Assembly (NCBI RefSeq): GCF_002531755.2
Contig: NZ_CP034999.1
Span: 372,001-436,000, forward strand
DNA: 64,000 nucleotides
Origin: Rhizobium acidisoli
Lineage (GTDB): Bacteria; Pseudomonadota; Alphaproteobacteria; Rhizobiales; Rhizobiaceae
Reading direction: 5' to 3'
Shown: one piece after another, positions 42,887-51,584 of the stretch
Position numbering within the stretch: position 1 is the stretch's first letter
How the letters are laid out: each line of letters begins with the position of its first letter
Notes under the pieces: generated by a model
Told to the model about the DNA's origin: nothing
Database searches by the model: none
Seen by the model: the letters and a program-made list of their open reading frames with translations, nothing else
Program-made: the position numbers and the translations under genes

Positions 42887-44374
42887 ATGGCTATCTCCAC
42901 CGCTCTACTGGATCGCCTGAAAGACCCCTCCCTGGTACGCGAGGAAATGCTGGTAGGAGGCGACTGGCGAAAAGAGGGCGCGAGCGGCAAGACGATCCAG
43001 GTCCACAATCCCTCGACCGGGGACGTGATCGCGAGCCTCCCGAGCGCAGGACTCCAGGACGTCCGCGAAGCCATCGACGTCGCCAAACTCGCCCAGAAAA
43101 AGTGGGCCGCACGATCGGGCAAGGAACGTGCCGGCGTCATGCGGAAGTTCTTCGACCTCGTCACGGCCAACACCGAGGACCTCGCGATCATCCTGACATC
43201 CGAGATGGGCAAGCCTCTGGCCGAGGCACGGGGCGAGGTGGCCTACGGCGCTTCCTACATCGAATGGTTCGGTGAAGAAGCCAAGCGCGTTTACGGTGAC
43301 ACCATTCCGGGGCATCAGGCCGACAAGCGCCTGATTGTCATCAAACAGCCCGTCGGCGTGGTGGCCGCCATCGCGCCCTGGAACTTTCCCTCAGCCATGG
43401 TCTGCCGCAAGATCGCCCCGGCGCTGGCATCCGGCTGCGCCATCATCTTCAAGCCGGCCGCCGAAACCCCATTGTCGGCCCTTGCTCTTGCAATCCTCGC
43501 TGAGCGCGCCGGAATACCCGGCGGCCTGTTCAGCGTCCTGCCGACAGACAACGCCCGGATGTTCGGTGAAGAAGTCTGCTCGAACCCCGTCGTCAAGAAG
43601 CTGACCTTCACAGGGTCTACCGAGGTCGGCCGCATCCTGATGGCGCAGGGCGCACAAAAGATCATGAAGCTCAGCCTCGAACTCGGCGGCAACGCTCCCT
43701 TCATCGTCTTCGACGATGCCGACCTCGACGAGGCCGTGGAAGGAGCGATGCTGTCCAAGTTCCGCAATGCCGGCCAGACCTGCGTTTGCGCCAACCGTCT
43801 CTATGTCCAGAGCGGGGTCTACGACCGCTTCATTGAAAAACTGGCGGAGCGGGTCTCCGCCCTCAAGGTTCTTGACGGATTCGAGGACGGAGCCACCATC
43901 GGTCCGCTGATCAACGAGGATGCAGTGGCGAAGCTCTATAGCCACATCGACGACGCGGTTGGCAAGGGTGCGAAGATCGTTGTCGGCGGCGCAAGGGATG
44001 AGCGTGGTGGCACCTTCGTCCAGCCGACGCTTCTCTCGGAAGCCACAAAGGAAATGAAGGTCGCACGAGAGGAGACCTTTGCGCCGCTCGCCCCGGTCTT
44101 CAGGTTCGAAACGACGGACGAGGTCATTGAACTGGCCAACGACACAGAGTTCGGTCTCGCTGCCTACTTCTACGCCAACGACCTTCGAAACGTCTGGAAG
44201 GTTACGGAGGCCCTGGAGTACGGGATGGTCGGAGTCAACACCGGCCTGATCTCGACAGAGGTCGCACCGTTCGGCGGCGTCAAGCAGTCGGGGTTTGGCC
44301 GCGAGGGCTCAAAATACGGCATGGATGACTTCCTTTCGATGAAATACGTCTGCATGGGCGGCATACAGTCGTAG
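42887..44374 (+). CDS. Aldehyde dehydrogenase (succinate-semialdehyde dehydrogenase-like)
   Basis: NAD(P)-dependent aldehyde dehydrogenase of 495 residues. It shows PWNFPSAMVCRKIAPALASGC near 165, TFTGSTEVGR near 242, the catalytic Glu in LELGGNAPFIVFDDADLD near 264 and the nucleophilic Cys in GQTCVCANR near 298 (numbering approximate), with PFGGVKQSG near 464. The neighbours in sequence are GabD-type semialdehyde dehydrogenases. The oxidation of an aldehyde made by one of the two nearby alcohol dehydrogenases is the simplest role. ATG 42887 follows AAAGGAA. Last gene of the importer 3 operon. Confidence 0.9.
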   Translation: MAISTALLDRLKDPSLVREEMLVGGDWRKEGASGKTIQVHNPSTGDVIASLPSAGLQDVREAIDVAKLAQKKWAARSGKERAGVMRKFFDLVTANTEDLAIILTSEMGKPLAEARGEVAYGASYIEWFGEEAKRVYGDTIPGHQADKRLIVIKQPVGVVAAIAPWNFPSAMVCRKIAPALASGCAIIFKPAAETPLSALALAILAERAGIPGGLFSVLPTDNARMFGEEVCSNPVVKKLTFTGSTEVGRILMAQGAQKIMKLSLELGGNAPFIVFDDADLDEAVEGAMLSKFRNAGQTCVCANRLYVQSGVYDRFIEKLAERVSALKVLDGFEDGATIGPLINEDAVAKLYSHIDDAVGKGAKIVVGGARDERGGTFVQPTLLSEATKEMKVAREETFAPLAPVFRFETTDEVIELANDTEFGLAAYFYANDLRNVWKVTEALEYGMVGVNTGLISTEVAPFGGVKQSGFGREGSKYGMDDFLSMKYVCMGGIQS

Positions 44375-45119
44375 TCCAACGGCTGGTGGCGGGTCTTAAG
44401 GCTCGCCACCCGCAATGTTTAAGCTGGCCACGGAGGCCCGATGACACCTTCTGCAGAAGGCGAGGAAACTCTTGGTCAAGACCGCGCCGGCCACCTTCAA
44501 AACGAGGCGGTCGACCGCGAGCAGGACCCGGCCGATCACGCTGCCCAGGCGGACGTCGACGGCAGAACGGCAATGGAACGTCGGAATGTGCGGAGAGAGG
44601 CAGGCGCTAGACTCGCCTTCGTCCTGGGTCTGTCTGCTTAAGGCTTGCGTTGGGCCAACGCCTGATGGCCCATCGCGACAGTTTCGTTGGTGTTTTTCGA
44701 CGGGACGGGACAGCGCGCCACGGCCGCTCGCTGGCAAGATCATCGCCGGTTGTCTGGCATTTTGCTGGTGGCACGTCGACGCAAGGCGCACGTGTCGGGA
44801 CGCTCGGCCTGCCGGCCCGAGTGCTCTTATGGCTCAAGGGCAGCATCAGTTGAACCTCATTTCACATTTGCAGATTCTGCATTGGCGTGCGGCCTTGATG
44901 CGGCGGTCACGGATCGCCGAGAAATTGCGCCGTCGCAGACTAATATTTTGACCTGGAAGAGCCCACTATCGTTACCGCGACCTGGTCGCGTTGCAATGAT
45001 GAAACGGGGTTGCGCCTCACACCTGCGTTCCAGAGTGTCCGGGCGAGACCGTGACGACCACGGCCCCGCCGGACGTTGCCTTGGGAGGCTGACTTCTGGA
45101 CAATGTTCGTGACGAGAGC
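44375..45119. other. Long gap with no supported gene
   Basis: About 745 bases between the aldehyde dehydrogenase and the convergent alcohol dehydrogenase. Open frames on both strands exist but overlap each other and resemble no family; GC content is high, which opens frames by chance. It could hold a decayed mobile element or a small RNA, but I see no positive sign of either. Confidence 0.5.
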
Positions 45120-46226
45120 TTAGTACTTCATGCGCAGGATTGGTTTGATGACCTTGCCGCTCTCGGAATCGGCCATTGCCTCGTTGATCTGGTCGAGATC
45201 GTAGAACTGGACGAGCTTATCGAACGGGAACCGTCCCTGCTGCCAGTATTCGATGAGCTCGGGTATGAATTTGGAGGGAATGCTCTGGCCTTCGACCACA
45301 CCGACGAGCGTACGGCCGAACAGAAAGTTGCCGATATCGACGATCCCTTCCGTTCCGAGCGCGGACGATCCGACCAGTCCACAGGTTCCTGGGGTGCCGA
45401 GGCAATCGACCGCCTGGCGAAACACCTTCGGCGAGCTCGTGCATTCGAGACTGAAGTCTGCGCCTTCGGGAATGATTTCCCTGATCGCCTTGACGCTATC
45501 CCCATTGCGGGCGTTTATGATGTGGGTTGCACCCAGTTCAATCGCCAGTTCGAGACGTTCATCGTTAAGGTCGATCACGATAATGGTCGAGCATCCGGCG
45601 ATCTTCGCCGCCATGACGGCTGCCATGCCGACCGCACCCGCGCCGAACACTGCAATGGAAGATCCCGGTTGGGGCTTGAGGCAGTTGAGAACCGCTCCGG
45701 CGCCCGTTTGCAGCCCGCAGCCCAACGGTCCCATGAGTTCGAGGGGAACATCTTTGGAAACCTTTACCGCATTGCGCTCGCTGGCGATGGCGTAGGTGGC
45801 GAAAGAAGATTGCTCGAAGAAGCACCCGCTGATCTGGGTACCGTGTGAATCGTGTAGCGGGCAACTGCCATCCGGCCGGGTGCCACGGAAATTTCTGCCG
45901 AAAAAGTCTTCACAATAATAAGGCGTGCCTCCCCGGCACTTCTCGCATTTCCCGCAATATGCGTAGCTTAGAGCCACGTGGTCGCCGGGCGAAAGCCCTT
46001 TTACATCGGCCCCGACCACTTCCACGACGCCGGAGCCTTCATGGCCGAGAACCACAGGCTGCGGTACGTCATATCCTTGGTCGCGAACAACCATGTCGGT
46101 GTGGCAGACACCGCTCGCCACGATCCGGACGAGGATTTCGTCGGCACGAGGTTGATCGATACCGATGCACTCCAGAACAAGAGGCTTTGCCTTTTCGCGC
46201 GAAATTGCAGCGTATGCTTCTTTCAT
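45120..46226 (-). CDS. Zinc-dependent alcohol dehydrogenase, aryl-alcohol type (ADH-1)
   Basis: Medium-chain dehydrogenase of 368 residues. Catalytic zinc ligands are Cys in SGVCHTD near 39, His in LGHEGSG near 62 and Cys in GPLGCGLQTGAGAV near 172; the structural zinc lobe is CGKCEKCRGGTPYYC near 91-105. The Rossmann motif is FGAGAVGMAAVMAAK near 196, with DLNDER suggesting NAD. The closest class is XylB-type benzyl/aryl alcohol dehydrogenase. It is transcribed alone on the minus strand under its own operator-promoter (46267-46296). A second related enzyme lies at 51585. Confidence 0.9.
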   Translation of the reverse strand: MKEAYAAISREKAKPLVLECIGIDQPRADEILVRIVASGVCHTDMVVRDQGYDVPQPVVLGHEGSGVVEVVGADVKGLSPGDHVALSYAYCGKCEKCRGGTPYYCEDFFGRNFRGTRPDGSCPLHDSHGTQISGCFFEQSSFATYAIASERNAVKVSKDVPLELMGPLGCGLQTGAGAVLNCLKPQPGSSIAVFGAGAVGMAAVMAAKIAGCSTIIVIDLNDERLELAIELGATHIINARNGDSVKAIREIIPEGADFSLECTSSPKVFRQAVDCLGTPGTCGLVGSSALGTEGIVDIGNFLFGRTLVGVVEGQSIPSKFIPELIEYWQQGRFPFDKLVQFYDLDQINEAMADSESGKVIKPILRMKY

Positions 46227-46266
46227 AAAATGACTCCTTCAGTGCGCGCTCGGCCAGTGGGTGACA

Positions 46267-46296
46267 CTTGTAGGCGTCAGCAGACAATCAGTCAAT
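46267..46296 (-). promoter_or_regulatory. Minus-strand promoter with GntR2-type operator for ADH-1
   Basis: On the minus strand ATTGACTGATTGTCTG (46281-46296, one mismatch to the consensus) contains TTGACT as -35; 17 bases later lies TACAAG (46267-46272) as -10, about 40 bases upstream of the ADH-1 start codon. The arrangement copies the promoter at 35181. Confidence 0.72.
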
Positions 46297-46453
46297 TATA
46301 TTCAGTGAACCAAAAATGCTCGCTGAGGCCATGCCAGCGCGCCACACGGGATGCAAAGAAACAAAGCATAGTAATATCAAATACTTCCTCCGGATATGCG
46401 GGCCGATCTAGATCTTGGTCCGAATTGTTGGCTGTCTTAAAATTGGAATTCGC

Positions 46454-46468
46454 TTGACAGATTGACTG
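46454..46468 (+). promoter_or_regulatory. Additional GntR2-type operator copy
   Basis: TTGACAGATTGACTG, one mismatch to consensus, lies midway in the 667-base region between the divergent ADH-1 and binding-protein genes. No -10 follows at the right spacing, so it may be an auxiliary site for looping. The rest of 46297-46758 holds no supported gene. Confidence 0.55.
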
Positions 46469-46758
46469 AGTCGGACGTGGTGTTCATCGAACGCTGCGGC
46501 TGACGGTGGTGCCCGTATTTCCTGCCTCGCGTCCTCGTTTTTCCGGGCGATGGTAGCGCTAGCGGCTCCAAACTTCTTTTAGTGAACCTCGCCGACGAGG
46601 CGCGGTCTCCTCTGTTTCCTGTTGGCGCACTCGTGGGGTGAGGTAACGGGCGGCCGCTTTGTCTTATTGCCATATCGACCCGATCGACAATGAAAGAATA
46701 AATAAATCAGTCATATAACGCAGAAGACACGTCGAAAAGCTGAAATTCAAGATAGTTT

Positions 46759-46788
46759 ATTGACAGATTGTCTGCTTATTCATAATGA
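46759..46788 (+). promoter_or_regulatory. Promoter with overlapping GntR2-type operator for importer 4
   Basis: ATTGACAGATTGTCTG (46759-46774), identical to the 35181 copy. TTGACA (46760-46765) is followed after 17 bases by TAATGA, or after 15 by CATAAT. It lies 120 bases before the importer 4 binding-protein start. Confidence 0.74.
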
Positions 46789-46893
46789 TGCGATCTGCCG
46801 TTTGGGGGAGAATTCGGCGATGGCTGGAGGATAACGGCGCTCCAGGTCGCAGACAAAATGGCCGCGTTGGGTGGCAAGAGGAGGAGAATTTCG

Positions 46894-47982
46894 ATGAAAA
46901 GACGTACATTCCTACAGACGGGCAGTGCCTTGATTGCAGCTGGCGCGTTCGGAATACCGGGCATCCTGCGGGCAGAGGATACGATCGCCCTGCTACCCGA
47001 CACTTGGCCGTCAGAAGGCGAAAACCCCGTCGTCGACGCTGGTAAGTTTGCCAAGTCAGGTCCCTGGAAGATTGGTCACAGCCACTATGGCCTGGCCGGT
47101 TCGACGCACACCTATCAAACCGCATTCGAGGCCGAATACGAGATCAGCAGGAACAAGGCCCGTGTCGCCGACTATCAATTCCGAAGCGCCGACCTCAACG
47201 CCTCAAAACAGGTCGCCGACATCGAGGATCTGATCGCACAAAAGGTAGATGCAATCATCATTGCGCCTCTTACGACAGGCTCGGCCGTGGAAGGCATCAG
47301 GAAGGCGAAGGCTGCCGGCATCCCGACGGTCGTCTATCTCGGTCGCGTCGACACCGACGAATTCACCGTGCAGGTCCAGGGCGACGACTTCTACTTCGGC
47401 CGGGTGATGGCGCAGTTCCTCGTCGATAAGCTCGGCAACAAGGGAAAAGTGTGGGTGCTGCGCGGCGTCGCCGGACATCCGATCGATGCTGATCGTTACG
47501 CCGGGGCGATGGAAGTCTTTAGCAAATCCGGTCTGCAAATTACCTCAACCCAGCACGGCAGCTGGTCCTACGAGGACTCAAAGAAGATCGCCGAAAGCCT
47601 CTATCTCTCTGATCCCGATGTCGCCGGGGTCTGGACTGACGGCGCAAACATGTCGCTCGGCGTCTTGGACGCGCTGCAGGAAGCCGGGGCCTCCACCATT
47701 CCACCGATCACGGGAGAAGCGCTCAACGGTTGGATGCGTCGCTGGAATGACGAAAAGCTTTCTTCGATTGGGCCAATTTGCCCTCCGGCTCTTTCGACGG
47801 CAGCCCTGCGTGCGGCCTTCGCGCTTCTCGAAGGCAAGCCGATCCAGCGCAATTGGACCAACCGGCCCAAGCCGATCGTCGACGACAATCTTGCACAGTT
47901 TTACCGCTCCGATCTCACGGACGCTTACTGGGCCCCGACAGAAATGCCGAATGAGAAGCTCCTCGAGTACTTCAAGGCCTGA
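46894..47982 (+). CDS. Periplasmic binding protein, importer 4
   Basis: Peripla_BP_4 solute-binding protein of 362 residues. The N-terminus MKRRTFLQTGSALIAAG is a twin-arginine (Tat) signal with RRTFL; cleavage is expected after ILRA near 27. WKIGHSHYGLAGSTHTYQTAF near 50, DLIAQKVDAIIIAPLTTGSAVEG near 110 and VWTDGANMSLGVLDALQEAG near 246 are the hinge and ligand segments. Its C-terminal domain is unlike the other binding proteins of the window, so a distinct ligand is likely. ATG 46894 has a GGAGGAG site. It heads the importer 4 operon. Confidence 0.9.
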   Translation: MKRRTFLQTGSALIAAGAFGIPGILRAEDTIALLPDTWPSEGENPVVDAGKFAKSGPWKIGHSHYGLAGSTHTYQTAFEAEYEISRNKARVADYQFRSADLNASKQVADIEDLIAQKVDAIIIAPLTTGSAVEGIRKAKAAGIPTVVYLGRVDTDEFTVQVQGDDFYFGRVMAQFLVDKLGNKGKVWVLRGVAGHPIDADRYAGAMEVFSKSGLQITSTQHGSWSYEDSKKIAESLYLSDPDVAGVWTDGANMSLGVLDALQEAGASTIPPITGEALNGWMRRWNDEKLSSIGPICPPALSTAALRAAFALLEGKPIQRNWTNRPKPIVDDNLAQFYRSDLTDAYWAPTEMPNEKLLEYFKA

Positions 47983-47988
47983 CGCATG

Positions 47989-48013
47989 GAGGGCGCGGAC
48001 AAGGCGCGCCCTC
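47989..48013 (+). terminator. Intercistronic hairpin after binding protein 4
   Basis: Perfect 9-base-pair stem GAGGGCGCG / CGCGCCCTC with a 7-base loop between binding protein and ATPase genes. Same location as in importers 1 to 3. Confidence 0.6.
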
Positions 48014-48038
48014 TTCACCCTCGCAGATGGAAGTGTTC

Positions 48039-49565
48039 ATGAGTATGCTTGTCGAGATGGTCGGCATCAACAAGTCCTTTGGTGCGGCCCAAGTCCTGTC
48101 GAATGTTCAATTTTCGCTTGAACGCGGCTCCGTCCACGCATTGATGGGCGAGAACGGGGCGGGAAAATCCACGCTGATGCGAATTCTGGCCGGCGTCTAT
48201 CAACAGACCGCTGGACGCATCCGTCTGCGAGGAGAAGAGGTGACCTTCCGGTCCCCCAAGGAAGCGCGTCTCGCCGGGGTGTCGACGGTGTTTCAGGAGT
48301 TCACCCTGATCCCCAATCTCACGGTCGCCGAAAACATGTTTCTGGGGCACGAACCGCGGCGTGCCGACGGGTCGATAGACAAGGTGGAGGTCGTCGAGCG
48401 ATCCCGCAAGCTACTTGCCGACGTATTCCCTCAACTGGACGCCATGGCTATCGTGGAAACGCTGACGGTTGCCCAGCAGCAGGCAGTGGAAATCGCCAAA
48501 GGCCTGACATCCAATGCCGATGTCTTCATTTTCGATGAGCCCACCGCGGCACTAAACTCGACGGACGTCGCTCATCTCTTCAAGGTCATCCGCGATCTGA
48601 AGGCGCAAGGCAAGGCCGTCGTCTACATCTCGCATCGGATGAACGAGGTGTTCGAGCTGTGCGACACGATCACCGTCATGAAGGACGGGGCCTGGGTAAA
48701 GACGGCCAGGGCGGAAGACTTCAATCTCCAAACGCTTGTCGCAACCATGGTTGGACGGGAGCTTCAGAATTTCTTTCCGCCGAGGGCACAGGCCATTGGA
48801 TCGCCGATGCTCGACGTGGCAGGGCTTCGTCTCAATGACCATGGCCCGCCAGTCGGTTTTTCCGTACGCACGGGCGAGATCATCGGGCTCGCCGGGCTGG
48901 AGGGCCAGGGGCAGCGTGAAATTATGCGTGCAGTCGTCGGGGTCGAAACCGTGGCTGCCGTGACCGTCCGGCGTCGCCGCGACGATAGCATGATCGGTGT
49001 GAACGTATCCTCCGGCTTTTCGAGTGCGATCTCAGCCGGCATTGGTTTCATTCCTGAAGACCGCAAGCAGGAAGGCCTGTTTCTTCGGCTTCCGATCTAC
49101 GACAACATCGCACTTGGCAAGCAGTTGAACCGGAACATGGTGAGCGTTGCATGGCGTTCCATCTCCAGGGTTCACGATGTCATAAAGTCGCTCCGTGTTG
49201 CGGCCGCCGACCCGGCCTCGCCCGTCGGAAAACTTTCGGGCGGAAACCAGCAAAAGGTGCTTCTTGGCCGCTGGCTGCTGTCGGGGGTCGATATTCTTGT
49301 CATCGAGGAGCCGACACGTGGCGTCGATGTCGGCGCGAAAGCGGAAATCTACAAGCTGCTTCGCGATTTTGCCGATCGTGGCGGTGCAGTGATCGTCTCC
49401 TCGCGCGAGCACGCCGAACTGATCGGGCTCTGTGACAACATCCTGGTCGTTCACGACAGGAAGATCGTCGGGCAGATGCCCGCGCTTGATGCCACAGAAG
49501 AAACCATTCTGGGAACCGCACTCGGCTCGAACTCCGCGCACGATCCGCGCGCCGCTGTTCATTGA
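48039..49565 (+). CDS. Sugar-type ABC importer ATPase, importer 4
   Basis: CUT2-class double ATPase, about 508 residues. Walker A GENGAGKST near 39, first-domain LTVAQQQAVEIAKGL and Walker B VFIFDEPTAAL near 164; second domain LEGQGQREI, LSGGNQQKVLLGRWL near 398 and ILVIEEPTRGVD near 420. Start 48039 has GGAAG six bases upstream; 48027 is in frame too. Permease genes follow 9 bases later. Confidence 0.91.
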   Translation: MSMLVEMVGINKSFGAAQVLSNVQFSLERGSVHALMGENGAGKSTLMRILAGVYQQTAGRIRLRGEEVTFRSPKEARLAGVSTVFQEFTLIPNLTVAENMFLGHEPRRADGSIDKVEVVERSRKLLADVFPQLDAMAIVETLTVAQQQAVEIAKGLTSNADVFIFDEPTAALNSTDVAHLFKVIRDLKAQGKAVVYISHRMNEVFELCDTITVMKDGAWVKTARAEDFNLQTLVATMVGRELQNFFPPRAQAIGSPMLDVAGLRLNDHGPPVGFSVRTGEIIGLAGLEGQGQREIMRAVVGVETVAAVTVRRRRDDSMIGVNVSSGFSSAISAGIGFIPEDRKQEGLFLRLPIYDNIALGKQLNRNMVSVAWRSISRVHDVIKSLRVAAADPASPVGKLSGGNQQKVLLGRWLLSGVDILVIEEPTRGVDVGAKAEIYKLLRDFADRGGAVIVSSREHAELIGLCDNILVVHDRKIVGQMPALDATEETILGTALGSNSAHDPRAAVH

Positions 49566-49574
49566 GGAGGATAT

Positions 49575-50516
49575 ATGAATACCATCCCAAAGTTCCTGAA
49601 GACACCTTATAGGGCGGGTGCGATCCGGCTGTCGATCGGGACGCTACTCGTCCTTGTGGTCGCCTCGATCATCCTGCTTCCAGAATTTCTGGCGACGGAG
49701 AATCTGTCGAACCTGCTGGCCCAATCGACTGTTCTTGTCATTTCTGCCCTTGGCCAGACCTTTGTGATCCTGACGAGCGGCCTCGATGTTTCCGTCGGTT
49801 CGATCATCAGCGTGACGACCACGATCATGACACTCGACATGCCCGAGGTTGCCCGTGTCATGCTTTGCATTGCGGTTGCGATCGCATTCGGACTGGCGAA
49901 TGGATACGGCGTAGCCAGGCTCAACGTCCATCCGATCATCATGACCCTGGCTACCATGGGTATCGGCCAGGGATTGGCGCTTATCATTCTTCCTATCCCC
50001 GGCGGGAAGGTGCCTGAATGGCTTTCGGCCTCAGTCGCGGGTTCGGTCGGGCCCGTGCCGAACTCGCTGCTCTGGCTGATCGCCGCCACCTTCGTTGCCG
50101 CCTGGTTGCTTTATCGCAGGCCGTTTGGCCTCTACCTGTTCGCCTCGGGGGGTAACGATTTCAATGCCCGCATGAATGGCGTCCCGGTCGAACGCACAGT
50201 CATCAAGGCCTACATCCTGTCGGCGCTATTTGCTTGCGCTGCCGGGATGTTCCTCGCCGGCCGCCTTGCCTCGGGCGATCCCAAGGGGGGCGCCACATTC
50301 GGAATTGAATCCGTTACCGCAGCAGCGCTCGGGGGTGTTCACCTGGCTGGCGGTATTGGCAGCATCCTCGGCACTGTGGCCGGCGCGGCTATCCTCGGCA
50401 TCGTCAACAACGTGATGAACCTCGCCAACGTCTCGGCATTCCTCCAGTCGGTCGTCAAGGGCCTTCTGCTGCTGGCACTCGTCGTCTCGCAGCGTCGCAA
50501 AACGATCGGACTTTGA
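49575..50516 (+). CDS. ABC importer permease, importer 4, first subunit
   Basis: RbsC-like permease of 313 residues; LAQSTVLVISALGQTFVILTSGLDVSVGSIISV near 49-80 is the family motif and LGGVHLAGGIGSILG near 254 the conserved loop. ATG 49575 follows GAGGAGGATAT. It is followed immediately by a second permease gene, whose start overlaps or abuts its stop. Confidence 0.91.
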   Translation: MNTIPKFLKTPYRAGAIRLSIGTLLVLVVASIILLPEFLATENLSNLLAQSTVLVISALGQTFVILTSGLDVSVGSIISVTTTIMTLDMPEVARVMLCIAVAIAFGLANGYGVARLNVHPIIMTLATMGIGQGLALIILPIPGGKVPEWLSASVAGSVGPVPNSLLWLIAATFVAAWLLYRRPFGLYLFASGGNDFNARMNGVPVERTVIKAYILSALFACAAGMFLAGRLASGDPKGGATFGIESVTAAALGGVHLAGGIGSILGTVAGAAILGIVNNVMNLANVSAFLQSVVKGLLLLALVVSQRRKTIGL

Positions 50517-50521
50517 AAGAG

Positions 50522-51520
50522 ATGGACCGCTCGATGACCACAACGGATGCGAAAATTGAGACGCCATCCCGCACTCTCACCGCAAGACGCGTGCTTTCCT
50601 GGGTGCTCGGCTTGCCCCCGGCATATTACGTGCTCGCAATCCTGATCGCTGTGGCCCCCGCGGTAAGTGCGACGCTGATCAATCCGAACTATTGGTTCGT
50701 GATCCTGAAACAGTCAGCGCCGCTCGGGATCGCGGTGCTGGCGCAATCTCTTGTCATGCGGGTGCGTTCGATTGATCTCTCGGTCAGTGGAGTGTTCGCT
50801 TTTTCGATCTATCTCGCCAGCTCCGGGCTCCTCAACAGTTACCCGCCCTTCGTCACGGTCCTGATGCCGATCGTCATCGGCCTTGCCGTCGGTCTGATCA
50901 ACGGCGCCCTCGTGGCCTATGTCCGCGCCTCCGCGGTCATCGCGACGCTGAGCGTATCGGCGATCCTCATCGGAATCGTCCAGTTCATGAGTTCGGGCCG
51001 TGCACCGGGTTCGACACCAAGCTGGCTTCGCGTCCTGACGAGCGGGAACATCTACGGCCTGTCTTACTCCGTTATCGTCTGGATCGGGATTTCCGTGGTC
51101 GTCGCACTAGCTTTCCGCTTCCTGATCCTCGGGCGCTACTTCCGCGCTGTCGGCGACAATCCGAGGGCGGCGGAGATAACAGGCATACCTCTGGCCCGCA
51201 CGATTTTTGTCTCCCATACGCTTGCGGGCACGCTGACGGGCATCGCCGCCCTGGTTCAGGTGTCGGCGCTGGCCGTTGGAACGATCAAGCCCGGCTTCGA
51301 CACGTTCATGAACGCTCTCGCCGCGACGATTCTCGGTGGGGTGACGTTCGGCGTCGACCGCGGCGGCGTCGCGGGGCCTTTCGTGGCGGTCGTCGCCTTC
51401 AGTTTCCTCTTTGCGATGTTGACGGTGTTCGGCATCCAGGAGCCCGGCAAGCTTATCGTCCAGGGCGGGATCATCGCTCTTGCGGCAATCATTTACGGAG
51501 CACGCGTCGGTCGCGTCTAG
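50522..51520 (+). CDS. ABC importer permease, importer 4, second subunit
   Basis: Second RbsC-like permease of importer 4, 332 residues, with SAPLGIAVLAQSLVMRVRSIDLSVSGVFAFSIY near 62-95 and GRYFRAVGDNPRAAEITGIP near 202 (coupling loop). The polar N-terminal 25 residues are cytoplasmic. ATG 50522 is preferred to TTG 50513. The operon continues 64 bases later with ADH-2. Confidence 0.9.
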   Translation: MDRSMTTTDAKIETPSRTLTARRVLSWVLGLPPAYYVLAILIAVAPAVSATLINPNYWFVILKQSAPLGIAVLAQSLVMRVRSIDLSVSGVFAFSIYLASSGLLNSYPPFVTVLMPIVIGLAVGLINGALVAYVRASAVIATLSVSAILIGIVQFMSSGRAPGSTPSWLRVLTSGNIYGLSYSVIVWIGISVVVALAFRFLILGRYFRAVGDNPRAAEITGIPLARTIFVSHTLAGTLTGIAALVQVSALAVGTIKPGFDTFMNALAATILGGVTFGVDRGGVAGPFVAVVAFSFLFAMLTVFGIQEPGKLIVQGGIIALAAIIYGARVGRV

Positions 51521-51584
51521 CCCACACAGGATCTGCCAAACCGGTCATTCCCGGTGTCAACCCGGGAGAATGCAGGAGAAAAGC

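Noticed and set aside
44396..44951. Overlapping frames on both strands after the aldehyde dehydrogenase gene
   Set aside because: Mutually antisense, Arg/Pro-rich, no good ribosome sites and no family; treated as non-coding.
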